Assembly (NCBI GenBank): GCA_963693085.1
Contig: OY856412.1
Span: 347,010,457-347,074,456 of the forward strand
Direction: 5' to 3'
DNA: 64,000 bases
Source of the DNA: Alisma plantago-aquatica
Lineage: Eukaryota > Streptophyta > Magnoliopsida > Alismatales > Alismataceae
Positions 45,472-58,375 of this stretch are shown here, piece after piece. Positions within the stretch are counted from its first letter, which is position 1. Every line of letters begins with the position of its first letter. The notes under the pieces were generated by a model. It saw nothing but the letters and a program-made list of their open reading frames with translations, ran no database searches and was not told where the DNA came from. The position numbers were made by a program, and so were the translations under genes.

Positions 45472-48368
45472 CGTAAGTGGAAGCTCCATCAATTATATTG
45501 GACTCGAGTTGTGTGTTTTCCTTTGTACATAGTAAAGGTAATTATTTGATAATCTTTAAGATCTTCTCAACTAGTAGAAGGAGGTTTCCTTAACATTTTG
45601 ACTTTTAATCATAAAATACAAAAACAACAACTTCCAAAACTATCATGAGATACAATAGGGGAATGAATTGTACATAACATACATGTCCCTAGAAAAAAAA
45701 TTGGTGGTCAATTTAATGACCAATAGACAAGAGTAACACATGATTTCAAAGGAGATTTAGTCTAGAATAGACCCCATCAGAGAGGTAAATACATTGAAGT
45801 GATAAATACTGACTATAAATAAATTGGACATCAGCAGCCCTCCATGACTTAAATGTAAAGTAGTTAAGTAAAAGAAATGGCCCTTTGGTGGAGTAGTGAA
45901 CATCATCTATAATGCAATTTGATCTCAAGTAGACTTAATCTTTTTCATTGTTATTAGTATGACATTAAATAAAATAATAAGTAACATATTGGTATAAATC
46001 ATGAATACATGCACTACTATAAAAAAGAAGTGAGGATTTCTCATAAAATCTTCTATTTGTCTATTTCCAAATGCACCAAAAATATAATAAGAAAGGGTGG
46101 ATTGGAGTTAAATTATGTTGATATAACATATAGAACCATGACAGAGTTTGTTATATGTATGGATAGTTATATTAGACATTTGTTATGTGCCATGATAAAG
46201 TTAAGAAAAATACTTTTAGTGCAGGGACATGTGAAGAAGATATGAAAGGATTCAACCGAATCCATGGACACAATACATATCAGTGTGGCACTCGTGTAAA
46301 CCAATGGGGAGTATATTGTCTCCTATAAACCAGATGAGTCGAGACATTTTGTACAGACAATGAGTCCTCCAATTTTTTCCTTAAAAACAATAGCGACACT
46401 CAAATGCAAAAATCATTGATATGGTGTACGTACTGAATACAGTGATTGTCCCATATCTAATGAATATTCAAATGTGATGGATTGGAGGATAGATTTTGAT
46501 TGATGAAATTCATTTTCATCAATAGTTAAATGATTGATTAGGAGACAATACTTCAATGAATTACTTTGTTTGAGAAAAGAAGAATGGATCCTTATATGTC
46601 ATAATGTGTTTATTGGGTTTAGAGATAGAGATCATAAGTTTCATGTTGATTATAGAGATGCCTCAAAGCTAGGTGTCTATCCAAAATAGTTTGTGTAGAA
46701 ATTGTTTTTTAGAAACATGGATACTATAGAGGGTGATATAAATGACTTTATATTGAAGTTGAGAATTTTTTTTATGTCGAGTGATATGCAAGGATTATGT
46801 TTTTGTTAATATTTATGCTAGACATGATCACATTGAATGTACCCTTATTTACACAAATATGTGCAATAATAATGCTGACAAGTTAGTGTGAGTGTGTCTA
46901 AATAATTATTCCCTAACTATTTGACAATTTAGATTGCATATAGTGTTTTGTTAGGTGTGGTATAGATTTAAATAAAAACATTGCCAATGAAATTTCCTTC
47001 TAAGCTTATAAAATTTTGAAACAATCTTAGAAGGAAGAGGATACAACTAAGTGATATTGTGATGATAAGAGTTATGATAGAGTTGATGATATTAATTCAA
47101 TAAGTGAAATTAAGGAATTTTAGATTCCATTATGATAGCTTGATAAAGGATTTGTAAATTGTAGGCTTTCAAATAGAGATGTTTAGCGTTTAAGCAGAAC
47201 GAATGTCTGACGTACTTGACAGAAAAATATTCCTCTTCATCAAGAATATTTTTCAATTATATGTATCCCAAGAAGGAATGAGAGTATCTCAAATAGTGGA
47301 CTTATGAAAATGAATTTTCAAAACCCAATATATTTGAAGAAAAATTGAGGGTGTGAAGCGTGTTAATGATCTGTGTCATTAGATACAAGGAATATAATCA
47401 CATCACCAACCAATTATATGATATTCATGACATATAATGATATTATTGATGAGACCATAGGGAATACCAAATTTAATTATTTACACAAGAATAGAAGTGA
47501 AAATGATAAATATATGAGACAATAGGTTTTCTTATCAATGCCCATTAGTGATACTAACGTATACACATAAAGAATTGATGGTAAGTGTGGGAGATAAACT
47601 AAAACAACTATAAGTCCACTCTGTTTAATGAAGATAAAACCAAAACTTTTAAGTCAATTCATGATGAAATTCTAATTAAATTTATTAGAGGGTTTTTCAA
47701 TATCATGTTTAAGAGTCAAAAGAGGATGTTGTTGGAGTGGCATGTATGTAGGGTCTAACAACCATATGGTCAGTATCTTAAATATAAATAACCTTGATTA
47801 TTTGATCATGTTGTAGTTAATGATGTCTTTGATCTAAGTTTTAAATCCATGTATTAGAAATTTCAAGAAAATCTTGTACGAGACATTGATGAAACAAATG
47901 GGTCAAAATTGTTGGACATATTATGATCATCATGACATGGTGGACATGAGAAAAATCACTTGAAGAGGTGAAAATAGATGTTACGATGATTTCAAATGTA
48001 ATAAACAAATTATTGTTTATCAATTTAGAATGATAAGCCTAGGTAACATCTTGTAGAAACTAGTATTCAAAACCCTAGGTAATAGGGTGAAGATGGGTTT
48101 TGCCCATCATATTTTATGAATCAAGTGACTTTGTGGAAATCCATCAACGTTCCATGAGATTTTCCATTTTAAGAGTGAAGAAGAGGGAAAAGAAGGAATC
48201 ATTGCAATGACATGAATGAGATCAAGTTGTATTATAGAGTTGAAAGTTTACATAGATACAAGGTGATTAAGACAAGGGTTTTGTGAGATGTAGTAATATA
48301 GATATAGAATGCATTATGATTGTATCATACCCCATTGTAAGAGATAAATCATAACTTCAAGAATACTC
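45472..48368 (+). other. Unassigned internal-type sequence upstream of a polypurine tract
   Basis: AT-rich, with no recognisable domain. One frame from 46009 to about 46790 stays fairly open, with about eight stops in 260 codons (YKPDESRHFVQT, FIGFRDRDHKFHVDYRD), and may be a decayed coding region, but I cannot name it. By position next to 48369-48380 it is probably the internal part of a gypsy element whose 3' LTR follows. Confidence 0.3.
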
Positions 48369-48380
48369 TAAGGGGGGAAC
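48369..48380 (+). other. Polypurine tract
   Basis: TAAGGGGGGAAC directly precedes an LTR start TGCAACATCC. It is almost the same as the LARD tract at 22754. Confidence 0.7.
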
Positions 48381-48973
48381 TGCAACATCCTCAATTTTTA
48401 GGTACTTATTTGTATATTTCCCTAATATCATATCCTTTATGGTCACATATTATAAACGGGTCAATTTAATTTTTTTGGTTATTTTCATGCACTATAAAAT
48501 TTATCACTAAAGATAAATGAGTAAATAAGACGAAATCCAAAATATCAATATTTAATTCATTTTAAAAATTAGTTACACAATATCAAAGCTTTATCTATTA
48601 TTAATCATATTAATTCATTCGATACCCTAACTCATAAACTAACTCTAGTAGAATATTCTAGACACAAAATAAGCCAAATGCCCAAATTTGGGGTTCAATT
48701 AGACTTTATTGGACTAGGTAACTATATTTTAGAAGATAATAGAGAGTTAATGGGATAATAAGGCTTTTTCCTTTTAGTTTGTTCTTCGGGACATCGTTTA
48801 GGCCGTTGGATCGGCGCCTAATGTGGACCCTTGATCACATTCGTCCATGGGAGTCCCACCTTTTTCAACCTCCGAACTGATTTCAGGTTCTCAATGGAAA
48901 ACGAATATCCTCCAACTTCCTCAATCGTTTCCTAAACTGATTTCATGATTGGATAGGGGAGAGGTTTTCACAA

Positions 48974-48986
48974 AATATAAATCCCC
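48974..48986 (+). promoter_or_regulatory. TATA-like box in the LTR starting at 48381
   Basis: AATATAAATCCCC lies about 600 bp into the LTR, followed by a C/T-rich leader (49010-49110). Confidence 0.4.
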
Positions 48987-50757
48987 ATATGAACCCTAAT
49001 TCATGCCCAACATAAAATGCCCAAACCTCATTGTTACCTTCCTTCTATGCCATCACCGTTCTCAACCCTCCTTCCACCACTGTTCAATTCCTCAGAAATA
49101 CACCATCTCTAGGCACCGTGAAGAAGGTCCCAGATGCCGTTTTGACCGCCACACTGTGAGGCAACCATTTGACAAAGATGTGTCAGACCTTCCGACTAGT
49201 TTCTGCAGCAGAGGGTGTTCTAGGCACACTCGGATCAAGAAGAGACTTTCGAGAGGTCTGAGAGGGATTTGTGGGTCATATTCAACCTAGTATGCTTTGT
49301 TTCCGAACAGTATGTTTCCATCTACCCTTCCACCTATAGATGCTCTGTTTCATTCTATTTATTTGGTCGACATCGTGAGTCCTCGCCGGATTTGGGTGTG
49401 CAACCCACCATCTATCTCTGACTTGACCCCATATGAGTTCCTTTTAGTTTTTGACCTGAGTCATGACCCCCCCCTTTGATGTGATAATGTTAGACCATGT
49501 TTCTCCTGAGTCATGGAGCCACAACCTGAGGAGCTTGCTACTCTGGCCGTTCATGGCGTGAACATGAGGATGACCTGACCAACTCTTAACCACATATTCA
49601 TATGGCTTCCTTGGCCTTGTCGAATCAGATTCCACTCTGGGAGAAACCAAGGAGACCTCTCCACCTTGGCTCAAGAACTTTGACCTATGATAGACCTATC
49701 ACATGTGTAGTTTCCTTCTCTAGCCCATTGAGCCTATAGTTACTATTGATGGTTTAATTACTGAAGTTAATACAAATTTATATACATATGTACATAGCTT
49801 TCCCGTAGCACGACCTTGTAATTCTTGTACCATGTACCATGTTCTCCTCATCAACAGTTAATTTGATTAATAGTAAACAATACATGTACCACAACCACAT
49901 GATAAAGCTATTTCTATGACACTGTTGTGAATCCAGTATAGCCACACCCTTTTGGAACCACTCATCCAAAGACTAATTCTTATATTGGTAGGCTTGGCAA
50001 ATTTGTCTTGAATGAACAACTTGTCGATTACCATACTTTCCATAAGTGATGACAACTCAACATGATACGAAAGTATGTTATCATAACCGAAGTATACCCA
50101 TTAATGTGTTAATCAAGAGGCCAATAATGATAGTAAAATTATTATTTCAATTAATTAATGATTAAACCTAAAAGTTAGAATCATTATTTTTTTACCTAGC
50201 CCTAAAGTGTTCACCCAACATTAAATACCAAGGCACTATGGTTTCAATGTATGTATACCCTAATCTCTAGTTATACTGTATTGAATGGATATAAAAAACC
50301 TATTACTCGTATGCCTTCATGTAAGTAAAGTGCATTTAACAAAAAACTAAAAAGTACTCTAATGACTCTAATAATGTGACCTGAAAGGAATATGTGATCT
50401 GATAAAACCATGGGGTTTTGAAGGAGAGAGTTAGATCCAGTTTGTAGAAGGACAACATGAATAGGAGTTTGGCTTACTATAGGTAAGTGGTCAATGCCCT
50501 AGTAATCTATTTCGTGCTTCATATTAAGACAGGATGTATAATTTTCTCATATTTTGAAATATCCTCTTTCATATAGTTCTTTCTATTATGTACTTTACAC
50601 ATATAGCAAGATGTCAGTTTTGATTTTTAAGATCATGAGATCTAGAATAGTCTATACAAGAACAAATATAGTTTATACTCATGGACTCAAAATTTGAGTT
50701 GGTGTAGAGCTAGAGAACAAAGTTACAAACTTCTATCATAGATTTAGATTACATTTA

Positions 50758-50759
<2 letters not shown>

Positions 50760-50798
<39 letters not shown>
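50760..50798. repeat. (TA)n microsatellite
   Basis: Pure TA run of about 19 units. Confidence 0.98.
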
Positions 50799-50802
<4 letters not shown>

Positions 50803-51035
50803 CAGAGATAATAGATACATATTCAAAGATATAAATACATACCCAGAGATACAGCTGTAGATATCATAGAGCAGATTTAGAGATAGGATATTAAGAGTCA
50901 GAGATAAGAAACTAAGAACGGAGTTAGAAAATGACACCAGAACATTAATGATACATTATATGATAAGTCCTCATTCAGAGAGTCCAGGTATGATTTAGAG
51001 GCATCTGTTGCCAATTTAGAGTAGTGTTTACTCCA

Positions 51036-51165
51036 TTTTAGAGGGCACATTGTGCCAACAGAGGGTGTGTTGTACTATAGAGGGTACTTCAGTGTCAATA
51101 GAGGGCACATTGTGCCAATAGAGGGTGCATTGCACCATATAGGACACTTTAGTGTGAACAGAGGA
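51036..51165. repeat. Tandem repeat, ~21-bp AGAGGGCACATTGTGCC unit
   Basis: Six or more degenerate copies (AGAGGGCACATTGTGCCAAC, AGAGGGTGTGTTGTACTAT and so on). Each holds the inverted GGCACA-TTGTGCC core. It lies within the LTR. Confidence 0.8.
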
Positions 51166-51841
51166 GGACTTATTATATAACAGTGGTCACTAAGATAAAA
51201 TGAGTAATTAAAAGATGTTTAATCTTTTTCAACAGATCTTTCAGTCTTTCATACATAGTATACTTGTTATAGTAAATTTCTTACCACTTACTATAATTCC
51301 TAGATTTTCCTCTTTCGTGCATGGTTGGGGACCCGACGCCCGTATATAGTGAGTAGATGCTCGAGGATTAGTTCGAGGACTTGAAGATTTAGGAGATATC
51401 TTTCACTGGTGGGACATTATCTTAGGTGATCCTTCTAGCATGGAGTTTTCATTTTAGTTAACTACTTTCCTATTCATGTTGGGATTGTTACTCTTGAACT
51501 TTCAATTTTAGTTTGATAGACTTTCTGTTTGAACTCAGTTACTTTGGTTATTTAAATTCTTAGTATGCCAGATATGTGATGCTTGCCTATATTTTAGTTA
51601 CATATGAGATTCAATGCTTCCACATATAATACTTGTGATAAATAATTGGACAGACGATACATGAACCTTTTCACTTTACACGCATATGATTTTTTGGCAT
51701 TGGATGAAGGAAACAATGGAAGGCATTTCTAAGTGGCAGGAGCAAGTGGCAACACTCTAATGAATTATGTCTTGTTTATATGGTGAAAACATCTTGCTTA
51801 CTAGGGACAACATATAAGAGTACTTATATATAATTGTAACA

Positions 51842-53101
51842 ACGTTTCTTTGTTAATTAATATATCTAACACATGAAGTATATGTAAACTAGAACACTAG
51901 GCAATATGACATGAGGATCTTAGAAATTCTTCAAATAAAATAGGTAGTTCAATATAAATTACCTTGGGTCCATATGTGGGTGTTAATGTTTCAAAGAAAG
52001 CAATCAACAACCATCTTAAGAAGAGGATCATAAGCTTAGAGGATGGAAAGACAAATTATAAAGGCCATTTAGATAGATAGGTTTTGATAAAATTGGTATC
52101 TTGATGCTTACATACCTATACAACGATCATATGTTGTCTACTAGACAATAAAATAGAAGGAATACATATGCTTCTAGCTAATATATGGTGGAAAGGTAAG
52201 ATAAACAAATGAAAGTACACATTACAAAGATGGGAATCGCTAATTCTACAAAACAACATGGGAATATGTAAAGAAGTGAAACCACTTCTCTACTAAAAAT
52301 TTGAACAATAAAACCTCCAATCCAAACACACTCAGAAGGTATGATGGAGTGGGTGTAAAATTTTCAAATCTTTATATAATGGTAATCAAAAGACCAATGT
52401 ATAGCAGCGGAAGAAATTATTTGACTATTCAATTATAAAACAAAGAGATAAACATAGTCCTAGAAAAATATAAACACTAAGGCGGCCAAGGCTTCACATC
52501 CTTGAAAACCTGATAGAGAATGACTCACTGTCAAACTCCCAAATATATAAAAGTTGAGCCAAGGCTTCACATCCTTGAAACTCAGGTATGGGGCACCACC
52601 ACCATCCCATAAACAAAAAGGGCACACACCCAAAACCAAAGTAATTTACATTATTCTAGTGCTACTGATTCACATTGCATGTAAATATAGAGGCAAGTAA
52701 ATAGTTTAGTCAGAAGATGATACAAAGGTTGCCATCACACAATGGACAACACAAACATATAACATCCACTTCAAAGTGTTAAATATCAATATAAGAGGCC
52801 AACATGCACCGAGGCACATAAAAGAGATATCAAGAAAATATCTGAGTCTACAACAAGTAGGATAGTCCACACGAACCATGATATCAAGAGAATAGACATA
52901 TGTGTAGGCAAAAGTCTAAAGAATGATAAAGTAGGTGAATTGCTCAATATGGACGAATAGGGGATACAACATACATCAAGAGAGACGAAAAAGAAATTGC
53001 TCAATATAGAATTAATGTGGGATGCAATCATACCTCAACATCAGATTCAAATGTCCAAAGATACTTCTAGGTCCAAGCCTAGGCTTCCAAAGCACCTATT
53101 A
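51842..53101. other. Unassigned AT-rich sequence
   Basis: No gene or terminal motif is supportable. A 22-bp piece (CCAAGGCTTCACATCCTTGA and two more bases) occurs at 52486-52507 and again at 52559-52580. Confidence 0.3.
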
Positions 53102-53106
53102 GAATA

Positions 53107-55330
53107 TATGTGGAATTAGGGTTAGGTTTTATATTGATTTCATAAACCCTAAAAACACCTTTTTATTAATATATGAATTAGGTTTCCAAAACGATTCCAT
53201 ATTTTAGATTATATTTTCCTGAGTTCAAAACATATTTTATTATATTTTTCTGACTTATAAATATTTAGTTATGATTTTTACAAGTTAATTCATTATTAAT
53301 TAGATCCATTAAAAACACATGTTTAAAACATCAGATTCAGGCGCTAAAACCAACACCATAAGAAAGCTTGCATTTTTCTGAATCCAACGACTATTCATTT
53401 GTAATTTTTGGCCAAATATATAATTAGTTATCAATTTTATAAAATCGACCAATGGAAAAATTCAGAAAAGCCAACTCAGCAAATCAGAGGTGAGAGAGAG
53501 AAGATTTCGGGCCCAGCTGACATGGCCCAATCATGACTGGCCAGTTCAGCGGGTCAAAGGCTCGTTTTGACTCGCCCCATAACAAAGGAAATATGAGGCA
53601 CAAAGACGATTATGCCCTAACTAGAAAACGAAGAAAAGAAGAAGCGTCGAGGGGTAAAACTGGGAAACCAAGTGGGGGATTCATCCCCTTCGCAGAGCCC
53701 CGCCATGGTATAGCAGCGAGCTGCTAGCTTGGCCAAGTTTGGGCGAATCCATGATTCAAGAGAAAACTAAAAAATGAGTCATCCGAAAGCGAGAAAAGAT
53801 GGAACCGAACTCACCGAAAGTATCAATTCAGTCGGAGAAGCACCGACGAAGAAGGAAGAGGTGCCAGAAAAACAAAGAAGGAACTGAACTGGCGACTTGC
53901 AAACACACACACAAAGGTCAAATTGAAGGCGGACAAAGATTTACAAGCTCGAAGGGGAACCTACCGGACTAGAATAGAGCTTCGCTATTGTCCGATGAGT
54001 GTCGGAGAACTCGACCTCCCAAGTCCAGAGCAGACAGAGATGGGGAAGGGTTCTCGGGGTCGATAGAAGCTAAACCAAAGCAGGCAACGAGGACCTGGGA
54101 TCCCTCCGGAGGCCTGGGATCAATTCCCTAGAAGTCTGATGACCCGATACGGCAGGGAGAAGGAAAAAGAAACTGGAAACAGGGCAAGACAGGGGAACCA
54201 AGTTCAACCAAGGTGTCCGAAACTCAAAGAAGGGAAACCCCTGTATATAGGGATCGGGCCGCGCGGAGAAGAACGAGGAATCCAGGAGAAAAGAAAGCAG
54301 AGTGGGAGGAAGAAGAGAGCTGGAGAGAGAACTGGAAAACGTTCGCCTCAGGAGTCCTGGTACAGGTTGTGTCGGGATAGACTCCTACCAAAGGTGGGAG
54401 ATGAGCCGAACACCGTTAGATGCCAGATCGAAGGGTCCAGGTTAAAAAACTAAAACAGGAAAGCAGGCGTGACACATATAAAACAAAAATCGAATCTGAT
54501 TAAATCAAAGTGTGAATGCATTATTTTCTTATTCTCTCTCTTGATTTGGGGGTTCAAACATAATCCAAATTAAGCTAAAATTTGCACAGAGGCCAATAAA
54601 GGCATGTAGATTCTGATTTTGCACTTAGTTTTGCCTTTTGGAAACTTTTAATGTGTTAAATAAATTAATTACTATTTTCTCTTTCCTCCTTCATTAATGG
54701 CATTAAGATTATCCAAATTTTATGAAACTTAATCCACAAGTCATAATTAACATGTTGGTTACGAATTTGCCATCAATTTTACATATTGGATATATTTGCA
54801 TTTTTATTTATTATCTTGAAGGTTTACACACTTTCTCTCTCCTGATTTCACCCTTTAAGCAAACTTTCTCCAAATTGGTTGAAAATTCACCCAAAGGCTA
54901 TATTTATTATGTAGATTACGAATATAATATTATTTTCCTCTTTTGGAGTCAATTATTATATTTATTTATTAATTACACCTTTTATGCAATTTCTCTCTCT
55001 TAACTTACCATATTATTTCAAGGTGGTCCAAATCAAATGAAAATTGACATGTAAACTTATTTTATTGTGTAGATTACGAATTTGAAGTCTATTATTTAAT
55101 TTGAGACTTTATTACATGAGTTTTGTCATATGGCCCATTAGAGGCCCATTAACTGTATTACTCTTTCAATTAAGTTCTTTATCATCTTATTTTCATCAAA
55201 TGAATTATTTGACGTATTATATTACATTATTCGCACATTAGATTATTAGGATTACTCTATCCTTAACCTTGTTTAGAAAAACCCAAAAGATCACAGTTCT
55301 AGGGTAGGGTTCTAGATCTGGTATGTTACA
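53107..55330 (-). repeat. Candidate solo LTR, minus strand
   Basis: On the minus strand it starts TGTAACATACCAGATCTAG at 55330. A TATA-like CTATATACAG at 54250-54241 is followed by a CT-rich leader, and the sequence ends near 53107. GAATA flanks both sides (53102-53106 and 55331-55335), though two extra bases (TA) precede the expected TG at the left end. Plus-strand frames at 53533-53727 and 54139-54453 cover the GC-rich leader and are not genes. Confidence 0.45.
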
Positions 55331-55335
55331 GAATA

Positions 55336-56535
55336 CTAGGATTTTAAGGTACCCAATTATAATTCAAGTCTAGTCATCTAAATGGACTTTGTGAGTAGTG
55401 AATTCTTATGAATGATGCAAGAGTTGGAGAAACATGCAAGAGTTGGTGAATGATGCAAGAGTTGTATGTTTGGGTCAGTGAACCATAGTTACATATTAGA
55501 GATGATTATGATTTAAAAGAATATTATGCATCGAGTTATTTAGTTGTGAAATTAAGAAAGAGCTCTGAACACAATAAATCATTTCTTATGTTATTTCTTT
55601 TTTAAACTATGATTAACTAAATGAACATTAATGCATAGTTTGGAATACATCTAAATAATTACCTATAGCTTAGAGGATATCAAACAGCCTGCTAATCATT
55701 CATGACAATTCCAAACAACCCCCACCCTTTGTCAATGAAAAGATATCTCATATAACTGGTGATGTGATGAATCCCTTCAAGGTTTGTTTTCTTATCCTAT
55801 GACAAATGTAATATTTGACTTGAAGTATTTGTTGTCACATCAATGATGTCATGTGTATGTTATATTGAATAAAATATAGAAATGACTAGGTATAAGCTGA
55901 ATCATATTTCTGCTTATAAATAGGACAAAATTTATTCCGATTTCTTCCTCGTCTAAACACTGACCAGTCTAACTTATCGCATAAATTTAGCAAAATGAAT
56001 ATATTTTCGGCCAAAAAATCAAAATGGCATGTTTGAGTATTGTAATTACCAAAATAGCATGATTTAAAACTTAATTCCCAAAATCACATGTTTCTGAGGC
56101 AATAGGGGATGTACTGCTCCTGGTGGGGTCAATATGTCCCCTCAGAGGACGTATTGCTATTTTCTAAAAGCAATACGTCCCAAGTTGGGACACATTTCCC
56201 CAAACAGGAGCAATATGTACGCAAAGAGGATGTATTGTTTATTTATTTTATTTTATTTTTAATTATGAGACCATGTACACTATTATATGTTAAATTACTA
56301 AATAAACATAATCTGGATTAACTAATATACAATTAACCATATATCTAATACCTAAAAATAATAACAGAATATTATTTTTCATTAATACATAATATCTATT
56401 AATGTAGATAAATGTATTTAAAAGTAATCGATACAATACAAAAATTATATAATAAAGTTTAAAATTATAGAATTAAATATATATATATGTACACTTAGAA
56501 GACTGATAAAGAAAAATATACCACATGATGTTATG
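55336..56535. other. Unassigned AT-rich spacer with a hairpin cluster
   Basis: No gene is seen. Inverted and direct copies of CAATACGTCC-like decamers occur at 56125-56240, and 56147-56158 pairs perfectly with 56169-56180 (GGACGTATTGCT / AGCAATACGTCC). GTCCCAA-G-TTGGGAC follows directly. Confidence 0.5.
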
Positions 56536-56551
56536 CATTATATATATATAC

Positions 56552-56559
<8 letters not shown>

Positions 56560-56617
<58 letters not shown>
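56560..56617. repeat. (TA)n then (GA)n microsatellite
   Basis: About 17 TA units, then about 12 GA units, directly left of the terminal-inverted-repeat element. Confidence 0.95.
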
Positions 56618-56624
<7 letters not shown>

Positions 56625-58076
56625 CTAGAATACACTCGAGTGTATTCAGAGCTGAATACACTCAAATAGTTTTTCATGATGCAATATTTTTTTCTCGAAT
56701 ATTGGGTAATTTTATTTCGAGAAAGGGCTTAAGAAAACACCAACCCTTAGCACTAAGTGCTCATACAAAGATTTGTTTACAAAATGGAAACAAAACCGAA
56801 AATTGCCCTAAGCCCAGATCTCACCCCCGTTTACCAACTGTATTTTTCCAACCAAGGGTTGTTCAAGGCAATAAATAAGTAAGGGAGGTGAGTTGTACAA
56901 GGTACGTAATAAGACTGTATCACAGTCACTCCTCCAGGTCAGTCTAAAGAGGCTGCCCAACCACATAAAGAACAGAATGAGCATACTGGTAAGATGGGCA
57001 CAATTGATCTCAGTCGTACCCCTCATGCACACGATCATGCTCGCGTCCAAAACAACCCGAGCCGGATACAACAACCAGGATGTGTGTGTGTCACCTCGCA
57101 CCACCTGGCCTCGTCTGGTGTCTTCACCTCAGTGGATGTCCCACGTAACGGCAAGCCTGCGTGATAGTTGTTCCTTCCATGTTGGGTGTGCAAACAGCAC
57201 ATTCCTCATCGACCTCCTAATCTGTGCTGCCAGTGTGGTACTAGGTTCTCCCTGTTCTCCATGTCTTATTTTATTTCTTTCCATCCAAACAAAGTAAGTA
57301 GTTGCAACAAGTGCAAGGAACACAAGGTCCCATGTGTGTGCATCAATCCACCGAGTGGCGATATCATGTTGCGTGCAAGGATTCAGATCCATCACCCCCT
57401 GATGGCCCCTCATGAGTGTGGACCATACAACAGATGTATATGGGCATTGAAAGAATAGGTTTGACGTTGATTCTTCACCACCTTTACATAGCGAGCACGA
57501 TGTGTCATAGTCTGCACTCCATCTCGCAATTCGATCCGCCATGAGTATTCCATTGTTACACACCTTATGGACTGTTGTTTCCCATCGGGGGATGCATCGT
57601 GCATGCCAGAGTGCTTTGGAAAACTTACACTCAGGCCTGCGTGGGCGAACAACTTCCCAGAATTCAGGGAATGTCTCACCGCGCAAGTGTTCACCTCTAT
57701 CATTGAGTGAATATAGGGCTTGGCAATTTATATATTCCTCTACTATTCTCCAATATGTTTTTCAAAAATATAATCAGTCGATCTTATTAAACATATTGTG
57801 AATAGATCATATGCAAAATTTAAGCACATTTGGACATTTATAGGTCATGTTATAAAGAACGTAAAAAATATGCATTTCAAATTAGTTTCGTGTGTCGATT
57901 ATGTTGCCCTTGGATGAGTGACTTACACTCATCCAAATGGGCTCAAAATTTGTATGTAGCCTAGTTATAGTATGACGGTGAAGATCGATGGTTTATATTT
58001 TGCAAAAAATAGTCTTAATATGAAAACACACTTGAGTGTATTTGTGCGACATGTACACTCGAGTTTATTTTAGCCT

Positions 58077-58080
<4 letters not shown>
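56618..58080. mobile_element. 1.46 kb terminal-inverted-repeat element carrying a LINE fragment
   Basis: The left end AGTCAGACTAGAATACACTC and the right end (inverted) AGTCAGGCTAAAATAAACTC share about 50-70 bp at roughly 75% identity. Both include the perfect palindrome ACTCGAGTGT or a near copy, and an inner AATACACTCAA. It lies between TA-rich microsatellites, so the target duplication cannot be read. The only recognisable content is a LINE RT C-terminal fragment on the minus strand. A MULE-like or other class II element with captured sequence is most likely; the superfamily is not certain. Confidence 0.65.
57129..57720 (-). pseudogene. Plant L1-type LINE ORF2 C-terminal fragment (zf-RVT domain)
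   Basis: A 185-codon minus-strand frame (57686-57129) reads KALWHARCIPRWETTVHKVC, ILMADRIARWSADYDTSCSL, CKGGEESTSNLFFQCPYTSV and VWSTLM, then a tail with LALVATTYFVWMERNKIRHG. This is the zinc-binding domain that ends plant LINE reverse transcriptases (C-x2-C, then H/C pattern; here CSLC...FFQC). No RT palm motif is present, so the coding part is 5'-truncated. It is enclosed by the inverted repeats at 56618 and 58080 and shows no poly-A tail at its own 3' side, which points to capture or old insertion rather than a free LINE copy. Confidence 0.8.

Positions 58081-58116
<36 letters not shown>
58081..58116. repeat. (TA)n microsatellite
   Basis: Pure TA run directly to the right of the terminal-inverted-repeat element. 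A similar run lies to its left. Confidence 0.98.
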
Positions 58117-58120
<4 letters not shown>

Positions 58121-58375
58121 GACATTATATATAATATTAAAAAAATATAAACATGCAAATTATGTAGAGTAAAATATACTAGAACAACAGCAAAAAATAA
58201 TCAAAATAAAATATATAATACATATGATTTTAAATGCAATATATTAAAATCGTAATATAAATGATTTTTGGCAGATTATATTTGTCCCTAAACTGGATAA
58301 AAGTTAAAAATATTATTATGTAATTATGATTTTTGTCAATATATTATTTTTTAAACATAACAAAAAGAATAATGT

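Larger units (their letters stand above)
48381..51841 (+). repeat. 3' LTR of a gypsy element (right limit uncertain)
   Basis: It starts TGCAACATCCTCAATTTTTA after the polypurine tract. A TATA-like AATATAAATCCCC at 48974 is followed by a CT-rich leader. A block near 51340-51420 (GAGGATTAGTTCGAGGACTTGAAGAT) resembles the U5 part of the LARD LTR near 19226, which lies 410 bp from its end. By that measure the end should lie near 51.8 kb, and TGTAACA at 51835-51841 is a candidate. The end motif is weak and no target duplication was identified. Confidence 0.45.

Noticed and set aside
49003..49674. Frames of 60-95 codons around 49-49.7 kb
   Set aside because: They fall in the CT-rich leader of the LTR that starts at 48381. 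No domain is visible.
53533..54453. Two plus-strand basic proteins
   Set aside because: They cover the GC-rich leader of a minus-strand LTR, with no domain and no conserved start.
57129..57686. A host gene for a zinc-binding protein
   Set aside because: The sequence is the zf-RVT end of plant LINE reverse transcriptase.
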